Shown here piece after piece: positions 34,003 to 46,608 of a stretch of DNA of 64,000 nt (positions are counted from its first letter, which is position 1; every line of letters begins with the position of its first letter). The position numbers and the translations under genes were made by a program. The stretch comes from Echinostoma caproni (lineage: Eukaryota > Platyhelminthes > Trematoda > Plagiorchiida > Echinostomatidae), in assembly GCA_900618425.1 (NCBI GenBank), contig UZAN01040296.1, forward strand, positions 1 through 64,000, in the 5' to 3' direction. The notes beneath the pieces were generated by a model that was not told where the DNA came from, ran no database searches, and was given only the letters and a program-made list of their open reading frames with translations.

Positions 34003-34896
34003 CTATGGAAGGTCACAAACCCCTTGAATGTAACTAGGAGCGAATTTTCAGCTTCGGTGATAGCCCAATCATATGGTTTCACTCTAATTTCTTATCCTCA
34101 ACCCTTTTACGGTACTGTTCAATTCGGATCCGTCGGTGTACTGCCATGTGATTCAGGTCTAACGCCAGAGATATACAAATAAGCACCTATTGGCTATTCT
34201 ATCAAAACGCATAAGTCGCTTGCACAGGCCTGTCTGTGGGTGTCCACATGCATACATGCAGTCGGCTCAGTCCGTTTCGGTGTGTTCACACACACTTCAA
34301 ATGCAGATCCTGAATAACAAAAATGAGCTTCCAATAATTGAGCATTCATCCTAAAACACACCGATATCAGTTAAAGTGCGCCACTGTCAAGACCCATAAT
34401 GTGTGGCTGAAGGATGAAAGACGAACAAATATGATTTGCATACCTACATGCGATCGATTAACAAATACGAGTTAGGACAGAGGCAATTAAAAACAACAAG
34501 GTGGATAACAATGATATTGATTTAAAATGCTTTTTATATCTTATGTTGTTTCAGTTTGATCAGAATCAATAAGCTTGTGCTCATATGTAATATAAAAATA
34601 CTAGTGATCGATGCTACAATAAGACGGTAAACGGTGAGCAAGTTCGTTTTGAATGATGCGGAATTATGATAATATACTACAATACCTAGATTCAATCAAA
34701 CATAAGGGGTTTCCCTATCGACGTACAGTGTCATCACACAAAGCTCGTAGTGCTTGCCAAGCTTATACATCCGTAAGCCACGTACGCGCAGACAATTAGG
34801 GTTTCTCTTGAAAGCAGCCGATAAGATACGTATATAGTTGGCAAAAAATCAACCATGGGTAGTAGATGTTTAGTCTTGGATGTTATATGCAAACAG

Positions 34897-34970
34897 TATG
34901 TATCAACAAACAGGCACGTTGAGTAATGCGCGACTGAATGTAGGCCTCGAGTTCTACAGGCTAAAGAGTG
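34897..34970 (+). CDS. Gene Y, candidate exon
   Basis: The acceptor GTCTTGGATGTTATATGCAAACAG (intronic) precedes 34897 and the donor AGTG|GTAAAA follows 34970. One base, 24 codons and one base; the entry phase matches the exon at 28917-29081 and the exit phase matches 36181. The peptide is MYQQTGTLSNARLNVGLEFY and RLKS. The phase chain is suggestive but the distances are long. Confidence 0.3.
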
Positions 34971-35664
34971 GTAAAATGCGGATCCTCGGTTTTCAGCACC
35001 AGTCTTACTGGGACATCCAAATTGGGAGTGTAAGTGTGAGCCCATTCTGTGGTCTTTTGATCACAGACTCCAGGTCCCGACGAGACCGCCACTCTCTACC
35101 AGGATTTACTTGATTCAATTCAACCCTAAAATTACCCATAGTCCTAAGTTCCAATTATCCTCACTCAATGACTTTATTTGCTACCAGAAATACGAAAGCA
35201 GAAACGAACGGGATACTGGCACATTTTGATGGAACTCTGACCGACATCTTTACAGCCGAGACAATATGTGATTATACACACTTTTGTGATAGCTATGTGT
35301 ATACTTCAATTATGTCATTATTGAAACCAGTCTTATGTATATAGGGTTAAATAATTTCCAACATTGATAAACCATTTATCTTCGCTCTACATAAAGTTTT
35401 GAGCTGATCATTCGGGGACATCTATTCTAATCGGGAAATAGATTCCCAGAGTGACTAAATGAGCAAATTGAAGATGGTGAGTAGGAATAAAATTGAGCAC
35501 GAACTGTTACAGTTTTGCTGCGTATATATTCGGTATACAGTATTGATTGACTCTGTTGCGGATTGAGCTCACGTAGTCATAGACAGTAGATAAGCGTAAC
35601 AAATACATTGTTTCAGACGTATATAACCAGTTGAAGGGATGAAATTTATTAAGTGGCACTAATT

Positions 35665-36090
35665 TCTACTACTATGACTACTACCACTACCACTACATCA
35701 CCAACAACTATCACCACTGTTGTGTGGTACTACTCCCATTTATGAGTAGTGTGTGCACACAGATAAGTGATTGTTCAATTTTCACTGCATTTACGGGTGG
35801 ATTAAAAGAGTGTTCTACTGTAAATACAGAATAGAGAAACAGGCTATCGGGCTGATAATCATAAACAAAGAGACGTTCAAGAAACTACTTGTAATTGTAA
35901 TCTTATCTACCCCTATCCGATGATATTCTTCAAATAAATGACTCTTCTAACCGGTACCCGAACTTTTGAGTTAATAAACCAACAATACTACAATAACAAC
36001 AACGAAAATAACAACAACAACAACAAAAATAACAACGGTAACAACTACTACTGTTGTGAGATACTACTCACTTGTGAGTAGTACGCAAAA
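35665..36090. repeat. Two copies of a palindrome-tailed trinucleotide array
   Basis: An (ACT/ACC)n-rich run at 35665-35716 is followed by TGTTGTG, then TACTACTC...GAGTAGT (35718-35752). A (AAC)n-rich run at 35980-36048 is followed by the same TGTTGTG and TACTACTCACTTGTGAGTAG (to 36083). The palindromic tail ACTACTC/GAGTAGT is the shared part. It resembles a short repeat family that ends in a hairpin next to a microsatellite. Confidence 0.55.
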
Positions 36091-36180
36091 AGACGCGATC
36101 AACGGTTTCTTTTAATGACCGAAAATGAATAAGATCTGTTGCTGTTTAGTACGTTGGACACAAGAATGCGTATCTGATAG

Positions 36181-36389
36181 TGGACCGTTTCATCAAATAT
36201 CATGTGTGTTTGCGGGACTTCTTCAAACTTGTTCCAAATGAGATAATTAGTTATATGAGTGACAATTTAACTGTATCCTCGGCCAGCACCGGCTTCTGGA
36301 ATCATAACACTATTAATAATAATAATACTTACCAAATAATTTGTTTGCATACGGTGTGGAACAACTCGGTTCCTTTTTCTCCAAAATAA
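36181..36389 (+). CDS. Gene Y, possible late exon
   Basis: After the acceptor-like GCGTATCTGATAG the frame is open for 69 codons to a TAA. It begins DRFIKYHVCLRDFFKLVPNE and IISYMSDNLTVSSASTGFW, then becomes Asn-rich. The start phase fits the exon ending at 34970. The real end may be a donor near ACG|GTGTGG (36352-36357) or the stop codon. Unrecognised. Confidence 0.3.
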
Positions 36390-38496
36390 TGCTCGCTAAT
36401 GTTTGCTATCAGACTGTAACCGAAATCATTGCACTGCCACAATACACTTTTGCTTATGTGAGATCAACCAAAACGGGACTGACTGTAATATTCTTGCGCT
36501 AACTCATTATTTTCTTGCATTAAAAGGGAATGTGAGTAACATTTTCTCGACTGAAATATGAGAGACTGATTTGCTATGTCAGTGGGATTTATGCATTTAG
36601 GTTGATGCATCAGTTCAATTCCACACCATTAGCGAGATCCCAAGTCCGCGTTACTCGTTGATGCACATACTGGCAAATGAATAGTGAGTGATATTAAAGA
36701 ATAATAACTTGTGAATGAACCAATTACGAACTTTTGGAATACACCTGTCATTTCCTGAATTCAAATGACTTTTGGATTGCTTGAGGTGAGCAAAACAAGT
36801 CGTTCGCCTTTGGTCAGCCTTTAACTTATGTTACACACACACACCTGGCTACGAGAAGGCATGCAAGGTAGAAACAAAATATCCGGAGCTATTGTTTTTG
36901 TGTACACGTATGCATATCCCCCCCCTCCTAACCACCCGCACCCCAACGCGTCTCGACAGACGGAGAAGGTGGAAGAGCATCGAACCCTGACTTTTCATGT
37001 ACGCCCGTAACCTCATGTGCGCAGTTCGGCCACATTCCGTTTGTGAGCGCGCTTGTGCGCTTTGCGACAGAGAGAGAGAGAGAGTGAGAGCCTGTAAAAT
37101 CAAACTATTCCATCTAGGTTGTGACAAAGGATCGATACTCTGTGACTGAGGTTAGGCGCTGAAGTATATTGGACTGGGTGGCGGCTGATCAGTTAAAATT
37201 TTCACTTTTCAGTTCCCGATTGAATAATAGTGTGATCAGCTTATATTGATGACCATGTTACCAGAGTCTTGGATCATAACGAAAATGATAATGATGAAGA
37301 GGGCAGCCATGGTCATCTCATACTGGAAGAATGAGGATTTTATGCAGGGTAATGTGGTGCACAAAAGATTACATAGGTCACTAATTCTTTCCCCAAAAAC
37401 CTGAGCGCGTTTTGTATGTGGGGAGTTTAGTTGTTTGAAGGAGCCTAGGTGCCTAAAACATGTGACTAGTTATAACATTAGCGGTGGTGACCAAATAGTA
37501 AGGTCACCAAATTGTGACCCGAAAATCCCAGGATCGAACGGCTTCACCACCGCCCGTCTTTCCTATTTCTGTATTTTCTCATGCAGCCTCTGTATGATCA
37601 CGACCCGCTAACTAAAAGTTGGCTGTACATTTGAATATACAATAAATAAAAAAAAGAAGTAAAAAAACATTTATCTTATTATTTATTCAATATGCAGTGC
37701 ACCGTTTTCAGTTGATTATCTTATTATTATTCCTATACTCAGAAACGCTCTGAGGATCACTGAATATCACAGTGTGTTTTTGTGTGTGTNGTGGTGGAGT
37801 GGGTTATGGGTGAGGAGAGACCTTTCATAACAGGTGGAGTGTCAGTTATGCAGTTGGCGGTTTGCTTCGAGTGCACTCCCAGAAAGAACGAAGAAAAGAC
37901 CACCTCGCGAGGGAGTAAAATCGCCTTATAGCTCATATCATCCTTAAATCGTACTTAAATTATGGTGTCGGATTGCTCCAGTTGTGAATTCTCGCTATCC
38001 ACTGTGGAGATTGAAAACTGTCGCACTAATTCACAGGAGTATATCAAACTTAATCTGAAACTTAATATACGGGCCAATCAATAATCTTCTTGCTTGAGAT
38101 ATAATAACCATATTCGACCGAGTTGAGCCGCATATATGATTTCGTTGTCCTTCTGGTAAACTATGGAACTTGCGGATCCTCCGAAATTATAGGAATGAAG
38201 AAGTATTTCAAAGTTTGGCAGCGCAAGTCAGTTATTTTGCTTTCCTTCCAAAACTGAAAGTCAATTTGCAGTATGTTCAAGTAGAACCCCAAGTTGACAC
38301 AAAGCCAACATCGAAGACATGACGCAAGTACGTCAAAGCCGTCCGAACGGAACATTTTCTCATCACCAAATATCCGTTTGTTCTACTCAGCCTTCTATTG
38401 GGTGTCATTTTTCGACCCAATGAACTTGACCTGCAATATCTGGCTTTTAGAGACATTCGCGTTATTTCTGTCATTTCTCTGTGATTTTCAGCAGCC

Positions 38497-38660
38497 TCGA
38501 TGGACGCCGCCTACGCTTTGTACGCGCACGTTCTACCAGTTGAGCTACGATGCTACACCGATAGCACTGATCTTTTCACCTCGTAGCTCAGCTGGTATAG
38601 CGTGCGCCTACAAAGCGTATGCGGTGTCCATGCGTGGGTTCGAATCCCACAGAGGCTACT
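38497..38660. repeat. Head-to-head pair of tRNA-like units
   Basis: The plus unit (38577-38660) has a D-arm GTAGCTCAGCTGGTATAG, an anticodon arm TGCGC-CTACAAA-GCGTA (loop triplet ACA), a 14-base variable region and a perfect T-arm GTGGG-TTCGAAT-CCCAC. The minus unit (38568-38497) repeats the D-arm and anticodon arm but lacks the T-arm. The acceptor stem pairs poorly (about four of seven) and the variable arm is too long for a Cys or Val tRNA. This reads as tRNA-derived SINE or pseudogene copies, not a working tRNA gene. Confidence 0.6.
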
Positions 38661-40527
38661 GAACAAACAAACTTTAAATCTGCCAAACTACAATTTCTCT
38701 CTAACTCATTATGCATCATTCTTCATCATAGTATTTTTTACATATGGCGAATTCTGATATTCCATTGTGCGGATTTCCGTAGAGTTGATACACTGGTGCT
38801 TCCCTTGTTCTCCGCACATAGCAATTGCCTCCGATTTTTCTTTGAATTGGTTTCATCATTCTGAGCTTGATCACTGAAAATTTTCCGACCGACTTCCCTT
38901 GGTCTACGTTCGAGAGAGAGAGAGATTGCTTAGCCAGTTTGGGCAAACTTATTTCTGAGTCATCACGTGCAGCAAGTCTTTCGTTCTGTAATAACTTAGA
39001 CAGCTGTCGACAGTACAGCATTCTCCCTGAAAGAAAATTTCATATTCTCAATTTTATCATATAAACTGCAACAGTTTCATCCAAAAACCACTCATAATAC
39101 CAAATCCCCACTGTTTATAGAAAAGCATGGGTCAAGATAATGTCTTTTTTTCCGCTCGTCGGTTAAGGAACTGCATGCGTATTTTCGTTATTGTTTACAG
39201 GGTGTGCTAGAAAAGGTTTCACATATTTCAGGTACGCTATCCAAAATAAGGTTGTTTTTTGCCACATCAAAACTCAAATAGTTTTCCTATTGGGCGGTGG
39301 GACAACACGCATGCGTATCAAAGTTTATGATCCTATTTATGGGCGTTAGCTAGAAACCATTGGATTTCGGTTAAGGTGTTTTGTGCACTATATTTTGCTA
39401 TCAAAACTAAGGTTCTGACACGATCGTATCAATCTTCTCAAACGTTCCCTCTGCTCCGTAATTATAGATGGAAATTGTCTCATTTTGTGTACTCGTCTGT
39501 TTATGATGTCCTAAAGGTGCCAAATATAAGTTGACCCAGGGATATGGTTCACTCAATCGGTTGTTGAGATATTACGGAACAGCTACCATGTTTTTCAAAG
39601 GTAGGAAGTGTGAATAAACGCTTTATTCCGTTGTAAAGTTCTGACGTTTCGTTGGCTTCCACGGAGGCTGAGAAAGCTTAGTCTTTAAAATTTTCAACGC
39701 ATAACTGTTCTGCTTCTAGGTGCCCTTAGAACTGTGAATTTGGGCTAGCCAACTTGCATACCATAAGATTACCGTTCCTCCAATATGCACCCTTAGATTT
39801 TCCCAGCTATAGTATCAACAGTGTGCTAACTCATTCAAAGTGAACTCGTAGTTAACAACCATTGTATCCCACTGTTTATTCGAAATATGCTTTCTTCTGT
39901 CCACTGCGATCATAATCACGCGTGGTTCTGGTTTGGCCAGAATACCTTTCCATTATTCTGTATGGCCGATTTAGAGAGTCTGATGTGATTATCCTACTGG
40001 TTTGGGTGCGGAATTTGTTGTGCAAATCCATATATAATTCTATATTCCGAGATATACTTTCCCATCGTACGCTAACTTCGGCAGTGCAGAAATCAAAATT
40101 GACGAAATATCACAGTCCAAAATGATGTTTCTGCTTCTGAGGTACGAGAGAGGAATTTGTGAGTGGCTGTGGAGGTATACGCGCAAAACTGGACTACATT
40201 CCTAGCATTTTACGGAATGTACACGGTAATACTAACTATGCTCTACAACAGCGAAAAGTAAACGTTTTTCCATTTTTTGAACTAACAATTTTGAGGAAGA
40301 ATCCTTAGTATGATAACGTTAAACATGTTCCTCCTGCTTAAAACGTACAGTATGAAAATTGCAGACTTTGTGGTTTCGTGTTTTACCGAAAACATTTTGA
40401 TTTTGAATTAACCTATCTCGATTCGGGCAGTTGCCGTGCTAGTTGAGTTTGATATGTAAGTCCTGTGGCTGATTACTCAAGTTGTCACTAAGAGTATCGT
40501 TTGAATGTTTCTTGCTTAATAAAACAG

Positions 40528-40638
40528 GCGGTGTGTACGCAGATAGCAGGTTAGAAAAATGTGTGACACATTGGTGCATGTCGGTGACCGTACGCCATGT
40601 GGTGCATAACCTACACTTGATTACCACAAATCCGGGCG
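40528..40638 (+). CDS. Candidate exon, phase 1-1
   Basis: The acceptor TGTTTCTTGCTTAATAAAACAG (intronic) precedes 40528 and the donor GGGCG|GTGAGT follows 40638. The 111 bases are open, two bases in and one out, a symmetric exon. The peptide is GVYADSRLEKCVTHWCM and TVRHVVHNLHLITTNPG, alternating hydrophobic residues as in beta strands. An open frame on the opposite strand is a shadow. Unrecognised. Confidence 0.45.
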
Positions 40639-40913
40639 GTGAGTCAGTGACAGATTGCAAACCAAGCTTCTGCGAGAGATGGTTTGATTGAGTCACTTCC
40701 TGATGAACGGACAAAAACGAGACAACACAAATTGTTCAACTAACACTTTCTCAGTAACTCGTAACCTTGTCAAGGATCATAACGTAGACAAGCAGTCAAA
40801 CGCATGAGACGGTGAGCAATATCAATAAGTACGATGTCTAACGCAAACGACACTTTGAGCAAGCGTATTAAAGCCTATAAACGAATTGGTTGTCTGAAAA
40901 AATGGTCTGTCGT

Positions 40914-40914
<1 letters not shown>

Positions 40915-40965
<51 letters not shown>

Positions 40966-40982
40966 TTGTCTATCTATTTCTA
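40915..40982 (+). repeat. (CTAT)n microsatellite
   Basis: About fifteen tetranucleotide units with a few interruptions near the end. It may be polymorphic. Confidence 0.95.
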
Positions 40983-41696
40983 TTTATTCATCTATCCACT
41001 CGTTTTTCGCTCAGCTTCCTTGTTGCCATTTTAATACAATTGCAATCACAGGCAGAACAAAGTAGAATTTCACTATGTTGTTTGTGACGACAATTAAGTG
41101 ATTTATGTCGTTGGATAAACGGTTGTGGTTAAAACTACATGAGAAAAACTGGTTTTCATTATTAAAACAATGACCGGACGGCTTTTTATCACCATATTTT
41201 TCCATCTTAAATGAAAATCATTTAAAATAAAAAAAGGTTCTGTTTGCTGGGACAACAATTCTGTTTTCCTTCTTGGGACTCATGAGCAGTGCATGTTATT
41301 TATGCTTCTATCGAAGGCCTGAACTCATTGGACTAAAGGTTCTAAATTGTTTTTGGTTTGTGTCCGGTTGGTGACAGAAAAAATCTATCTCGAACATCCT
41401 CCACTACAGAAAAAGCAGTTGTCCATCGAGTTCCAAAATCTATTTCAAACTAATCCACATGGCATGAAACAACTCATCTGAAGTCATGGAAACTGAAAAA
41501 AAAAGAAAATAATGTTCTCTGTGTGGTGCCAAAGTGAACAAATGGGTTACTCGGGCATAGAACAAAATGAAACCCATTTCTGAATATTTTTCTCAGGTTT
41601 ATATAGCCATTGCTGATAGAGAAGTATAAGCAGATGGGCGAGTCAATAGACTTGTTCGCTAGATATTTAAATTGGAAGTAAGCCTAGGTGTTTCAG

Positions 41697-41915
41697 GTGT
41701 TTATGATGAGTAGCACAGTAAGAGCAGGTGCAATGTGCATTTCCTCCTGGATGAAAGCAAATGGGATCAACCGTGTGATGGATTTCCCTCACCAAAGAGA
41801 CAGCTCCGATGCAATAGAAACCCTCCATTTTCCACTGAGCCACCCTGCGAATCCTTCCTCCTCAGTGCATCTTGGACAACCACGGCCGTCCGAAATGTTC
41901 ACTCGCACCGATCAG
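41697..41915 (+). CDS. Candidate exon, phase 0-0
   Basis: A GTGTTTCAG acceptor precedes 41697 and GATCAG|GTACGC follows 41915. The 219 bases are open in phase 0 throughout, 73 codons including GAMCISSWMKANGINRVMD and SVHLGQPRPSEMFTRTDQ. The acceptor pyrimidine tract is weak. Composition is like a real protein but no family is evident. It may belong with the exon at 40528-40638, although the phases require another exon between them. Confidence 0.35.
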
Positions 41916-42150
41916 GTACGCCATTTTGAATGAAACAACTATTCATTGATCTTCAGCACTTTTCACTATTATTTTGAGCTCGAACTGTACACATGCATGT
42001 CAAATTTGCGTAATGGGTCGTTTCACATTTTCTGAGACATGTCAAGGAAAACCTTGTGCGCGTGTGTCGCAGAATTTTCCTCTGGACTCCAGTTTAGATT
42101 TCAGTCAAGCTCATGTTGCATTCATTTTGGCCTCATGATACTTTAATTAC

Positions 42151-42927
42151 TTGAGGTTGCTCTTGGTCTGTGGACAATCATTCATTTATCTTCGTTTGCA
42201 TCCAAAAAATGTTGTCCGACTGGCATCCTTCAAGTCGCATCAACCGGAAACGAAGTCTCGGAAATTTGCTGCTTACGTGATCGGTCTTGCCCACCGTGGG
42301 GCAGTTGAGCACGATTTTTTACTTGAGGCAATTAACCCATTGTGTTCACTTTTTTATTCGTTGAGCTCATTCAACAGTCCACGAAAATATCACTCTTTGT
42401 GGGTAAACCGAATAATATCTTTTCAAATGTTCGTAAAATCCATTTGTGAAAGAAAAAGTCACCATAACCTTTTATATTGCAGCAACATGTACAAGAAAAA
42501 GGTGGTTTTGACAGTTGATTTGATCAAACAAAGCAACTCCGAAGAATTCTGGTTAGAGCTCACAAAATACATTTCAACAACTTCTCAACATGGTTGGAGG
42601 ACGCAAAAGGCAATATTATTATCTCGCCAAAGTGTTCATCAAAGACATTTTCAGAAAACACGTAACACTTTTTTTCTATCCACAGGTCCACATATACGCA
42701 TCTTTTCTATTGTGCTTGTTGAGGTCTCTTCGATCGGTTTGAAATTGTTTTTAACCCTAATGAGACCAAGCAGCATCTTAAAGTTGTCTAATGGGTCACA
42801 CAAGTTCTTCGGCATAAGTGCAGTCTCTTTGATGAATTCCATCGGTCAATCAAGGGGTTGGCTGAGCTGGCTCATTATCAACACCAGTGACGATGCCCGT
42901 AATAATAACCGGTTCTTAGAGTGCTGA
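42151..42927 (+). other. Long open frame of doubtful status
   Basis: An open frame of 258 codons that starts without an ATG. It lacks good splice sites and its composition is mixed. On the minus strand, 42651-42842 gives an ATG-led 63-residue frame (FIKETALMPKNLCDPLDNFK) that looks at least as natural. I cannot decide whether either is coding. Confidence 0.2.
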
Positions 42928-43624
42928 GCCGGTACACTTATCCTGAGAATATTTTGCAACTCAAATTTTCTAATGGATGACAATGAAATCACCGTTTTCA
43001 CAGATGCGAATATGTTGACATCCAACTCCCAACTGATTGATTATTAAAACGTTTGCCACGATACGTGCTGTCCTGAGCAAATCATTGAAACCTAACCAGG
43101 AAGGCGGACCAAATGACCTTCAACCGGTGCTGCTTAGAGCATGAGTTGTGACAGCAGTCATCATTTTTTCTGAAAGGATTTTCGCTGCTTGTGAATACTA
43201 AGCATCAGTCCCTAAGAAGTACTTTTCTATGTTTGGTCCAATAATGTATTCAAATATCTAGTTCTGCGCACGATGTTCAAACAATGTACAGTGAAGAAAA
43301 CTTTATCAGTACTCTCAATGTAGTCTGAGTTCCGCTCTGGATGCCCTTGCATCACAGTTACTTTATATTTTGTGTGACTTCACGTAAAGAATCCTAAATA
43401 TGTGTCTACGCTACTTTGAACTACAGTGATTTGTGCAATAGGGTCCAAACATAAACATGTTTATCAACCTCTTTGGATCCACCATCCACTTCCTAACAAA
43501 CTGTTGCACTCATCGCCGTCAGTTCACCAGCTATTGTGCAAATTTTGCCCTTGAAAAACTTGATGACATTCATCAACTTTCCTTACTCCTCTGTTTCTGT
43601 TTCTAATTTACTTATACCAAATAC

Positions 43625-43823
43625 CTGTGGTTCTCTCCTCTTCAATGATAACCGACGACTTTGCAATACATTTTTCGAGTAATTGATTTTTTTCGTGCGT
43701 AAAGTAGTGTTTCACAAAATATACACCCATATCTAACATTCTTTGGAGTCTAGGGACCCTCTGTGTCCATTCACTAAGGATGTTCATTTCAGTCATACTC
43801 GTCTTGAATATGTACTCAAGTGC
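43625..43823 (-). CDS. Candidate minus-strand exon
   Basis: On the minus strand AATTTGTTAGGTGTAG precedes 43823 and ACCACAG|GTATTT follows 43625. 199 bases are open, phase 0 in and phase 1 out: ALEYIFKTSMTEMNILSEW, QRVPRLQRMLDMGVYFVKHY and LLEKCIAKSSVIIEEERTT. Charged and probably helical. It could also be a fragment of an old element; no partner exon was found. Confidence 0.3.
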
Positions 43824-44172
43824 CTACACCTAACAAATTCCCTAACCTACACTTGTCTTAAAATTACCCTAGTGTTACTTTTGGCCGAAATCTCTCTTGA
43901 CCAGATCATGCCTTTATATTTTTTACAATACCTGGACGGCTTTAATTTTGTGCTTCGCCTAACGTATTCATCATTTTCATAACACCTAATCAAAGCGCCT
44001 CGCTCATTTTATTTACACATTCCATATTACCTCTCTTAATGTGATTGTCAAAGATTGAAAACAAAATGGCTTACCTTGATTCAACTTATCCATGAAACTG
44101 GTTCTCGCCATATCGAATCATGTAAAGGTTTTTGAGCTCGAATCCAATTCGATACCACACATATCCCATCAG

Positions 44173-44663
44173 CATGATTGAATCAAACTTATTAAGGGAG
44201 AATAGTGGATTATTTGATGCAATTAGACAGTGTATTTCGTCGTATACAGCAAATGTGGTGAGTCAACCCTCCGAGATGACGCCAGTGAAGCAGCTACATG
44301 TTTCGGTTTCTGAACATCGGACGATAGGTCTATTGCATCGACCAATCAAAGATCATGCAGTTCAAACGGAAGTTGTGTGATTTGTTGAACGAGCACAGTG
44401 ACTGGTTGGTGTCTGTTTACCTAATGATATTTCTATTTACATATTATTTGATCCCATTCATATATTTCAGTGAACAAACCGTTGCTTCTGTGGACCCCTT
44501 TCTGCATCTCTGTGACGGAAGATTCCGGCATACCATTACCAGTGCGATCCCATACTTCATCAACCACGGTGATCCGTTATTCGTGCCTATTCCGATTATT
44601 ACAACAGAGCAAATGAAGTGTGAAAAGAAAATGCAAGAAATACTGCGAAGCTGTTTTAAGTAG
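44173..44663 (+). CDS. Three-exon 3' end of an unidentified gene
   Basis: Exon 1 is 44173-44257 (acceptor ACATATCCCATCAG, donor AATGTG|GTGAGT). The first intron is 70 nt. Exon 2 starts at 44328 after GACGATAG and ends at 44404 or 44410, where the donor is not ideal. Exon 3 is 44471-44663, after CATTCATATATTTCAG, ending in TAG. The product reads MIESNLLRENSGLFDAIRQC, then IMQFKRKLCDLLNEHSD, then ASVDPFLHLCDGRFRH and ends KKMQEILRSCFK, about 120 residues. Exons 1 and 2 join exactly; the second junction depends on the donor chosen. Cys-containing, mostly hydrophilic, not recognised. Earlier exons are likely upstream on the plus strand. Confidence 0.45.
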
Positions 44664-44699
44664 ATTTGTTTTTATCGTCAGTGAGAATTCATCAATCCA

Positions 44700-44830
44700 A
44701 CTAAAGGTGGAGCACGAGACCACGTATGTAGAACGCAGGCATGGGACCTACTCGGCCACTGGGTAACTGATCACATGGTTTTTCAGTTGGCCTTTACACG
44801 ATATAGCACAGTTGACACTGTATTTGTTCT
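44700..44830 (-). repeat. SINE-B repeat, partial copy
   Basis: Plus-strand wording AGAACGCAGGCATG, CGGCCACTGGGTAACTGATC and TTTACACGATATAGCACA matches the copies at 47715-47975 and 56840-57075. Only the head half is present. Confidence 0.65.
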
Positions 44831-45099
44831 GTACATGGCCGAATACACGCATTTTAGTCTTTCATGGCACCATAACGAACTAAATTTCACTGTAAAACCA
44901 CAATTATTCATTAAGAAATGATCACACGAGTAAATGGTCATTTTTATGGCTTTTGTATAGTCAGACAGCTTTTTTCCATAATACTGGTCATTTGTTGCGA
45001 TCGGAAATTTGGATGAAATAACGCAATCGCACGATTTGACATGATTCAAATCTTTGAGCAGTGACAGATGAAAGTCATCAAAAAATAACTCCAACCGAA

Positions 45100-46600
45100 T
45101 GTGTCAGAGTCGTTCCCTATTACTTATAGTCCTTCAATGTTTTATATGCAATTTTCCATTTTCTGACCACAGTCGATTTTTGACTTGCAGCAGCAAAGGG
45201 TTGATTGCGTCATCCTGAGAAAATTCCCCTTTCATTCGGCTCACTGATCTGTGTTCGGAAAGGACAGGGTTTAACAGTTCAATTCCAGTTCATGGAATGA
45301 CTTCGAAACACAAACAGAACACGTCGATTGTCATCCTTACCTGTTCATCAGTAAGATTGATTTTTCAGCCGGCACCAATATGGTTTGGGCGTCATCAATC
45401 ATTGGAAAACAGTTCTCGTTCTCATGTGAATGTTTTTAGTTTTCAAATTGTTTGGAATGTTTTAGCGACAATTCACTTTGAGCACAATTTTTAATGTCAT
45501 TTAAAGTAATACCGTATAGGTTGGACGTGAATTAGTCCGAAGGTACTTAAATGTCTCTCGGTTTTAGATTCATGACTGGAGAGAGACAGACGTGTGCCAA
45601 GCAGCAGGTTTCATACATCCACCAATATCCGGGTGGGACCAAATTAAGTGAGTGTGACCTTAGGAGCCGGATCAAAAAGTAGATAAGACCAAATACAATT
45701 CATTAGTTGTCGCTCTGATAGAAGGTTTCGAGAGCGTTTGTCGTAATAAAACGGAATGAATTCAAAACTGTGCTCGATCAAGGTCTACCAAATAAAACAA
45801 ATAGGAGGGGGGGGGGGGGAGCGAATGAGATTTTAACAAATGCACTACAATGGTGTGCGAAAAAATCGATTCGTTCGGGTTGCATTGATTTCACCTCAAC
45901 TAATGCCTTTTGAATCTTATTGTGTTTATAAACATATAACGTTTTGATCTCAAACCAACCTAGGCAAAATATAGTGTATAGGTGGTAAGATGATTGATTC
46001 GCTTTTAATAATCTTGAGACATGAATTGTAGTTTCGAGATTTTGAGACTGAATCAATTTTATGCACAAACTGAAAAGCTGTTTATTCCAAATAAATGTAA
46101 CGTGTGTAATCGTTGTTGATTAATTTTTCAACAATGTTCCTTGGAATGGATGCGGTTTGTCATCGAACAAGTTGTCTCAGCAATTCTGTGAATTATTAAT
46201 TTGTGACCATACGCGGAATACGGTTCCATTATGATCTNNNNTTATGATCTATAGAAAGTTTCATTCGTGAGTTAAAGCAAAATCAACCAAACGTATTCTA
46301 TAGATGAGCAACGAAATCGATGCTACTCTTGGCCAAATACTGGGCACAGACATTATTCCTAGCCTCAGAATGGGAGAACCGCATTAGTGGGATGCGGAAG
46401 TTGTGTTCCAAATAGTTGAATAATTATGGAAGTAATACAGTTTAACTGAAACTTAAAAATAAATTAGATTAAGATAATGCTAAAATCGCAATATATGTCC
46501 AGACTGAATACAAGTGGCCCATATCAGCAAAAGCTTGGGGCGAATATAAGTTGGTTGACCAAATGGAGACTTATTACTAGTAGAAGCTTGCATTTCGCCC
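45100..46600. other. No supported gene; poly-G run at 45807-45820
   Basis: Minus-strand frames at 44783-45094 and 45778-46068 are open but lack paired splice sites. Ambiguous bases at 46238-46241 sit in a short duplicated TTATGATCT. Confidence 0.35.
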
Positions 46601-46608
46601 TTTTCAAG

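Noticed and set aside
36828..37127. Open frames over (CT)n, C-run and (GA)n sequence
   Set aside because: Low-complexity composition and no splice sites.
38577..38660. Functional tRNA gene
   Set aside because: The acceptor stem pairs at only about four of seven positions, the variable arm is 14 bases, and a degraded inverted copy lies beside it.
40834..41087. Ser/Ile/Tyr/Leu repeat proteins
   Set aside because: Artefact of the (CTAT)n microsatellite.
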